The notes beneath the pieces were generated by a model that was given only the letters and a program-made list of their open reading frames with translations, had not been told where the DNA came from and ran no database searches. 9,280 nucleotides of DNA, from contig JAJZHX010000013.1 of assembly GCA_021804315.1 (NCBI GenBank), positions 1 to 9,280 on the forward strand. The letters run 5' to 3'. The position numbers and the translations under genes were made by a program. This document shows positions 7,313 through 9,280 of this stretch, in pieces. Position 1 is the first letter of the stretch, and the number at the start of each line of letters is the position of its first letter. Source of the DNA: a bacterium (lineage in GTDB: Bacteria > Patescibacteriota > Saccharimonadia > Saccharimonadales > UBA4665).

Positions 7313-7385
7313 AATTAGTTTGTTAAGACTAAGCGTATCAAATTGTTAAACTGTTTGTAAAGTATAACCTGTGTAAAACTAATTA
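7312..7385. repeat. Inverted repeat upstream of the aquaporin-like gene
   Basis: TAATTAGTTT (7312-7321) is a perfect 10-bp inverted repeat of AAACTAATTA (7376-7385), with 54 bases between the arms. The inner arm touches the aquaporin Shine-Dalgarno. A -10-like TATACT on the minus strand (7366-7361) lies between the arms without a convincing -35. The segment also contains a direct repeat TTGTTAA (7320-7326 and 7343-7349). Possible roles are paired operators or a long-range stem sequestering the ribosome site, but AT-rich chance is not excluded. Confidence 0.35.
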
Positions 7386-7592
7386 ATATTGCGAATTATC
7401 CTAGGTTTTTACGTGTTTTATTGAGTAATATAAATATTATCTCAAACTTTAAAGCTACTTATAAAAACACTAATTTGCTTTAATACCTGAAAAATCCAGA
7501 TATTTTGCAACTTAAGATTATTTAGCCAGAGCAAAAACTGTTACTCGGTTATTGCTTAATCTAGGTTTAAAAATATAGTTAAAGGTTAATAG
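7386..7592. other. AT-rich intergenic stretch without a recognisable gene
   Basis: This is the left part of the only gap longer than 300 bases (7296-7921). All frames are broken by frequent stops and I see no tRNA, hairpin-plus-T-run or repeat array. Near its right end TTGCTT (7552-7557), 16 bases and TATAGT (7574-7579) form a weak promoter candidate for the decayed gene that starts at 7593. Confidence 0.5.
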
Positions 7593-7890
7593 GTGAAACA
7601 GGTTGCAAATATAGACAAGGTGATAGAAGCAATTTTTCCTAAAAAGAGCTTGCTGATTTAAAAACAGTCTGAACTAAGACAAAATACAGCCAAAGGTTTA
7701 TCTGCCATAGAAGACAATATAATAAGCTTTGTCAATAAAGCGGTGGCTAAGGCTCGCGTTGGTTCTGGCAGTCTTAATATGAAAGCTTAAAAAAGCAGGA
7801 ATAACCTACCTAGCAATAACTTATACGTCTGAAATGCTAAACAATTGTAATCAGGTAAAAATTCCCCCAACATCGATTGAAGTTTTTTAA
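7593..7890 (+). pseudogene. Decayed small gene of about 98 codons, family not recognised
   Basis: A GTG at 7593 follows AAAGG (7581-7585) at a seven-base spacing. The frame reads 22 codons to an in-frame TAA (7659-7661), continues open for 42 codons to a second TAA (7788-7790), and then, after a +1 shift next to an A6 run (7789-7794), stays open for 33 codons to TAA (7888-7890). The three pieces join into one protein-like sequence, including KGLSAIEDNIISFVNKAVAK and KKAGITYLAITYTSEMLNNC, whose composition is coding-like and unlike the flanking AT-rich spacer. I read this as a recently inactivated cytosolic protein with one nonsense change and one indel. I do not recognise the family and assign no function. 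Two independent lesions make sequencing error an unlikely full explanation, although the indel beside the homopolymer alone could be an error. The mscL promoter candidate overlaps its last codons. Confidence 0.5.
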
Positions 7891-7912
7891 TAATTTAAGC
7901 TACAATTATACT
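7877..7912 (+). promoter_or_regulatory. Promoter of mscL, close to the start codon
   Basis: TTGAAG (7877-7882, four of six), an 18-base spacer and TACAAT (7901-7906, five of six). A second -10-like TATACT overlaps it at 7907-7912. The ATG at 7922 is 15 or 9 bases after the respective -10, so the leader would be at most about eight bases. No Shine-Dalgarno is present. The -35 lies in the last codons of the decayed gene. Confidence 0.5.
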
Positions 7913-7921
7913 GATTGAGCT

Positions 7922-8326
7922 ATGCGAAAAGATTTTAAAAAGTTTATTTTAAGAGGTAATGTTATTGATCTGGCGATAGCTGTGGTAATCGGAGCATCGT
8001 TTAATGGTGTTATTAGCTCGCTCGTTAAAGATCTTATTACGCCTTTAGTGGCTGCTATTGGCGGAAAACCTAATTTTACCAGCCTGTACTTTACTATTCA
8101 CCATAGTCGCTTTTACTATGGTGATTTTATTAATTCGCTGGTATCGTTTATTATCCTAGCGACAGTTATTTTCTTCTTAGTTATTCAGCCCATCAACAAA
8201 CTCATCTCTTTATCTAAAAAGGACCAGTTACCTCAGGAAGCTACAAAATCATGCCCCGAATGCCTTAGCGTCATCCCGCTAAAAGCTACTCGTTGTGCAT
8301 TTTGTACAGCCAAGCTAAAATCTTAG
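7922..8326 (+). CDS. mscL: Large-conductance mechanosensitive channel MscL with a C-terminal zinc-ribbon-like tail
   Basis: A 134-residue protein with the MscL signature at the N-terminus: FKKFILRGNVIDLAIAVVIG (5-24), continuing into the pore helix ASFNGVISSLVKDLITPLVA. A short periplasmic loop (about 47-65) leads to the second helix (about 66-90). MscL assembles as a homopentamer that opens under membrane tension to release solutes during hypo-osmotic shock. In place of the usual C-terminal amphipathic bundle helix, the tail carries CPEC (111-114) and CAFC (125-128), a CxxC-x10-CxxC pattern able to bind zinc. I recall similar tails on some other bacterial MscL proteins, so this is a variant of the family and not a fusion unique to this genome. 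The ATG lacks a Shine-Dalgarno, consistent with the promoter just upstream. The stop is eight bases from the convergent atpC stop. Confidence 0.93.
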   Translation: MRKDFKKFILRGNVIDLAIAVVIGASFNGVISSLVKDLITPLVAAIGGKPNFTSLYFTIHHSRFYYGDFINSLVSFIILATVIFFLVIQPINKLISLSKKDQLPQEATKSCPECLSVIPLKATRCAFCTAKLKS

Positions 8327-8334
8327 GTCTAAAA

Positions 8335-8756
8335 TTATTTATGACGTCGCTTAATGTTGGCAACCTCTAAGCGAACTTGACTACGATCAATCAGCGCCTG
8401 GGCTTTTTCTAAGCTAAGCTCATCTTTAGCCTCATTTTTCATCTGAATAGCTCTATCAAGCGCCTTTTCAGCCTCCGAAGCATTAATCTCATCAGCTTGT
8501 TCGGCTTCATCAACTAAAACACTTAGTGTATTATCTAACACTTCTATGGCACCCCCATTGACAGCAAAATATTCACAATCACTGTCGTTATCACGCGCAT
8601 TTTTCTTAACAATAATTGAACCATTGACAGCCACACTAACGAGAGGCATATGATTAGCTAAAACACCTATTTGACCATCGGCAGTCGGTAAGGTCACCTG
8701 ATAAACCGACCCGGCAAATTTAACACCACTAATACTTACAAGCTTAAATTCAAACA

Positions 8757-8757
<1 letters not shown>
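8335..8757 (-). CDS. atpC: ATP synthase F1 subunit epsilon
   Basis: A 140-residue protein with the two-domain epsilon layout. There is an N-terminal beta-sandwich (about 1-87) with the conserved GQIGVLANHMPLVS (28-41) and YFAVNGGAIEVLDN (63-76), then a C-terminal alpha-helical pair (about 88-140). Epsilon sits on the central stalk with gamma, couples F1 to the c-ring and can inhibit ATP hydrolysis through its C-terminal helices. The start is GTG at 8757, overlapping the atpD stop by one base (TAGTG), with GAGG seven bases upstream inside atpD, typical of translational coupling. This is the usual last gene of the atp operon. No hairpin terminator is visible after the stop, which faces mscL across eight bases. 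Confidence 0.94.

Positions 8758-9280
<523 letters not shown>

Noticed and set aside
7320..7349. TTGTTAA direct repeat 23 bases apart as a regulator binding site
   Set aside because: The unit is only seven bases in very AT-rich sequence. It is kept only as a note within the inverted-repeat feature.
7386..7592. Hidden small RNA or riboswitch in the long gap
   Set aside because: I looked for tRNA-like, hairpin-plus-T-run and conserved riboswitch elements on both strands and saw none.
7785..7797. Programmed +1 frameshift at GCT-TAA-AAA-AAG in place of a pseudogene
   Set aside because: The upstream in-frame TAA at 7659 is unexplained by a single shift, and no stimulatory hairpin or internal Shine-Dalgarno is evident. 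Decay is simpler.

Overview
The window looks like chromosomal DNA from a small-genome, low-G+C bacterium of the Patescibacteria/CPR group, most likely Candidatus Saccharibacteria (TM7). The inference rests on AT-rich, tightly packed genes read with the standard code, basic Lys/Thr tails on membrane proteins, and a gene set combining F1Fo-ATPase, a lone NDH-2-like flavoprotein, a glycolate/lactate-oxidase-like flavoprotein and a UvrD helicase fused to a RecB-like nuclease. No rRNA or marker gene is present, so the assignment is inference. Most of the window is ordinary housekeeping sequence. I found no CRISPR array, insertion sequence, tRNA or obvious defence island.

Layout: (1) 1-1096, minus strand: N-terminal 365 codons of an FAD-linked oxidase that runs off the left edge. 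(2) 1097-1206: divergent promoter region. (3) 1207-1890, plus: multi-pass membrane protein. (4) 1935-3128, plus: NDH-2-like NAD(P)H dehydrogenase, with a promoter almost touching its start codon. (5) 3169-6495, plus: UvrD-type helicase with a C-terminal PD-(D/E)XK nuclease. (6) 6497-6547: nested hairpin followed by a T-run on the minus strand, terminating (7) 6573-7295, minus: an aquaporin-like MIP channel. (8) 7296-7921: the only long gap, holding the aquaporin upstream region (a 10-bp inverted repeat next to the Shine-Dalgarno) and a roughly 98-codon decayed gene at 7593-7890. (9) 7922-8326, plus: MscL with a CxxC...CxxC tail. (10) 8335-9280, minus: the end of the ATP synthase operon, atpD (3' part) and atpC, overlapping by one base.

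Functionally, two flavoproteins (FAD oxidase and NDH-2) suggest redox or NADH-recycling chemistry at the membrane, and F1Fo-ATPase interconverts ATP and the ion gradient. MscL and the aquaporin-like channel form an osmotic or solute-flux pair on either side of the decayed gene. The helicase-nuclease is a candidate DNA-end repair enzyme. Three genes (FAD oxidase, ndh, mscL) have promoter-like -35/-10 pairs so close to the ATG that the mRNA would be leaderless or nearly so, while the other visible gene starts have recognisable Shine-Dalgarno sequences.

The points most worth a second look are the two-lesion pseudogene, the aquaporin lacking the selectivity-filter arginine after its second NPA, the nuclease domain lacking the iron-sulfur cysteines typical of AddB/AdnB relatives, and the possible leaderless promoters.
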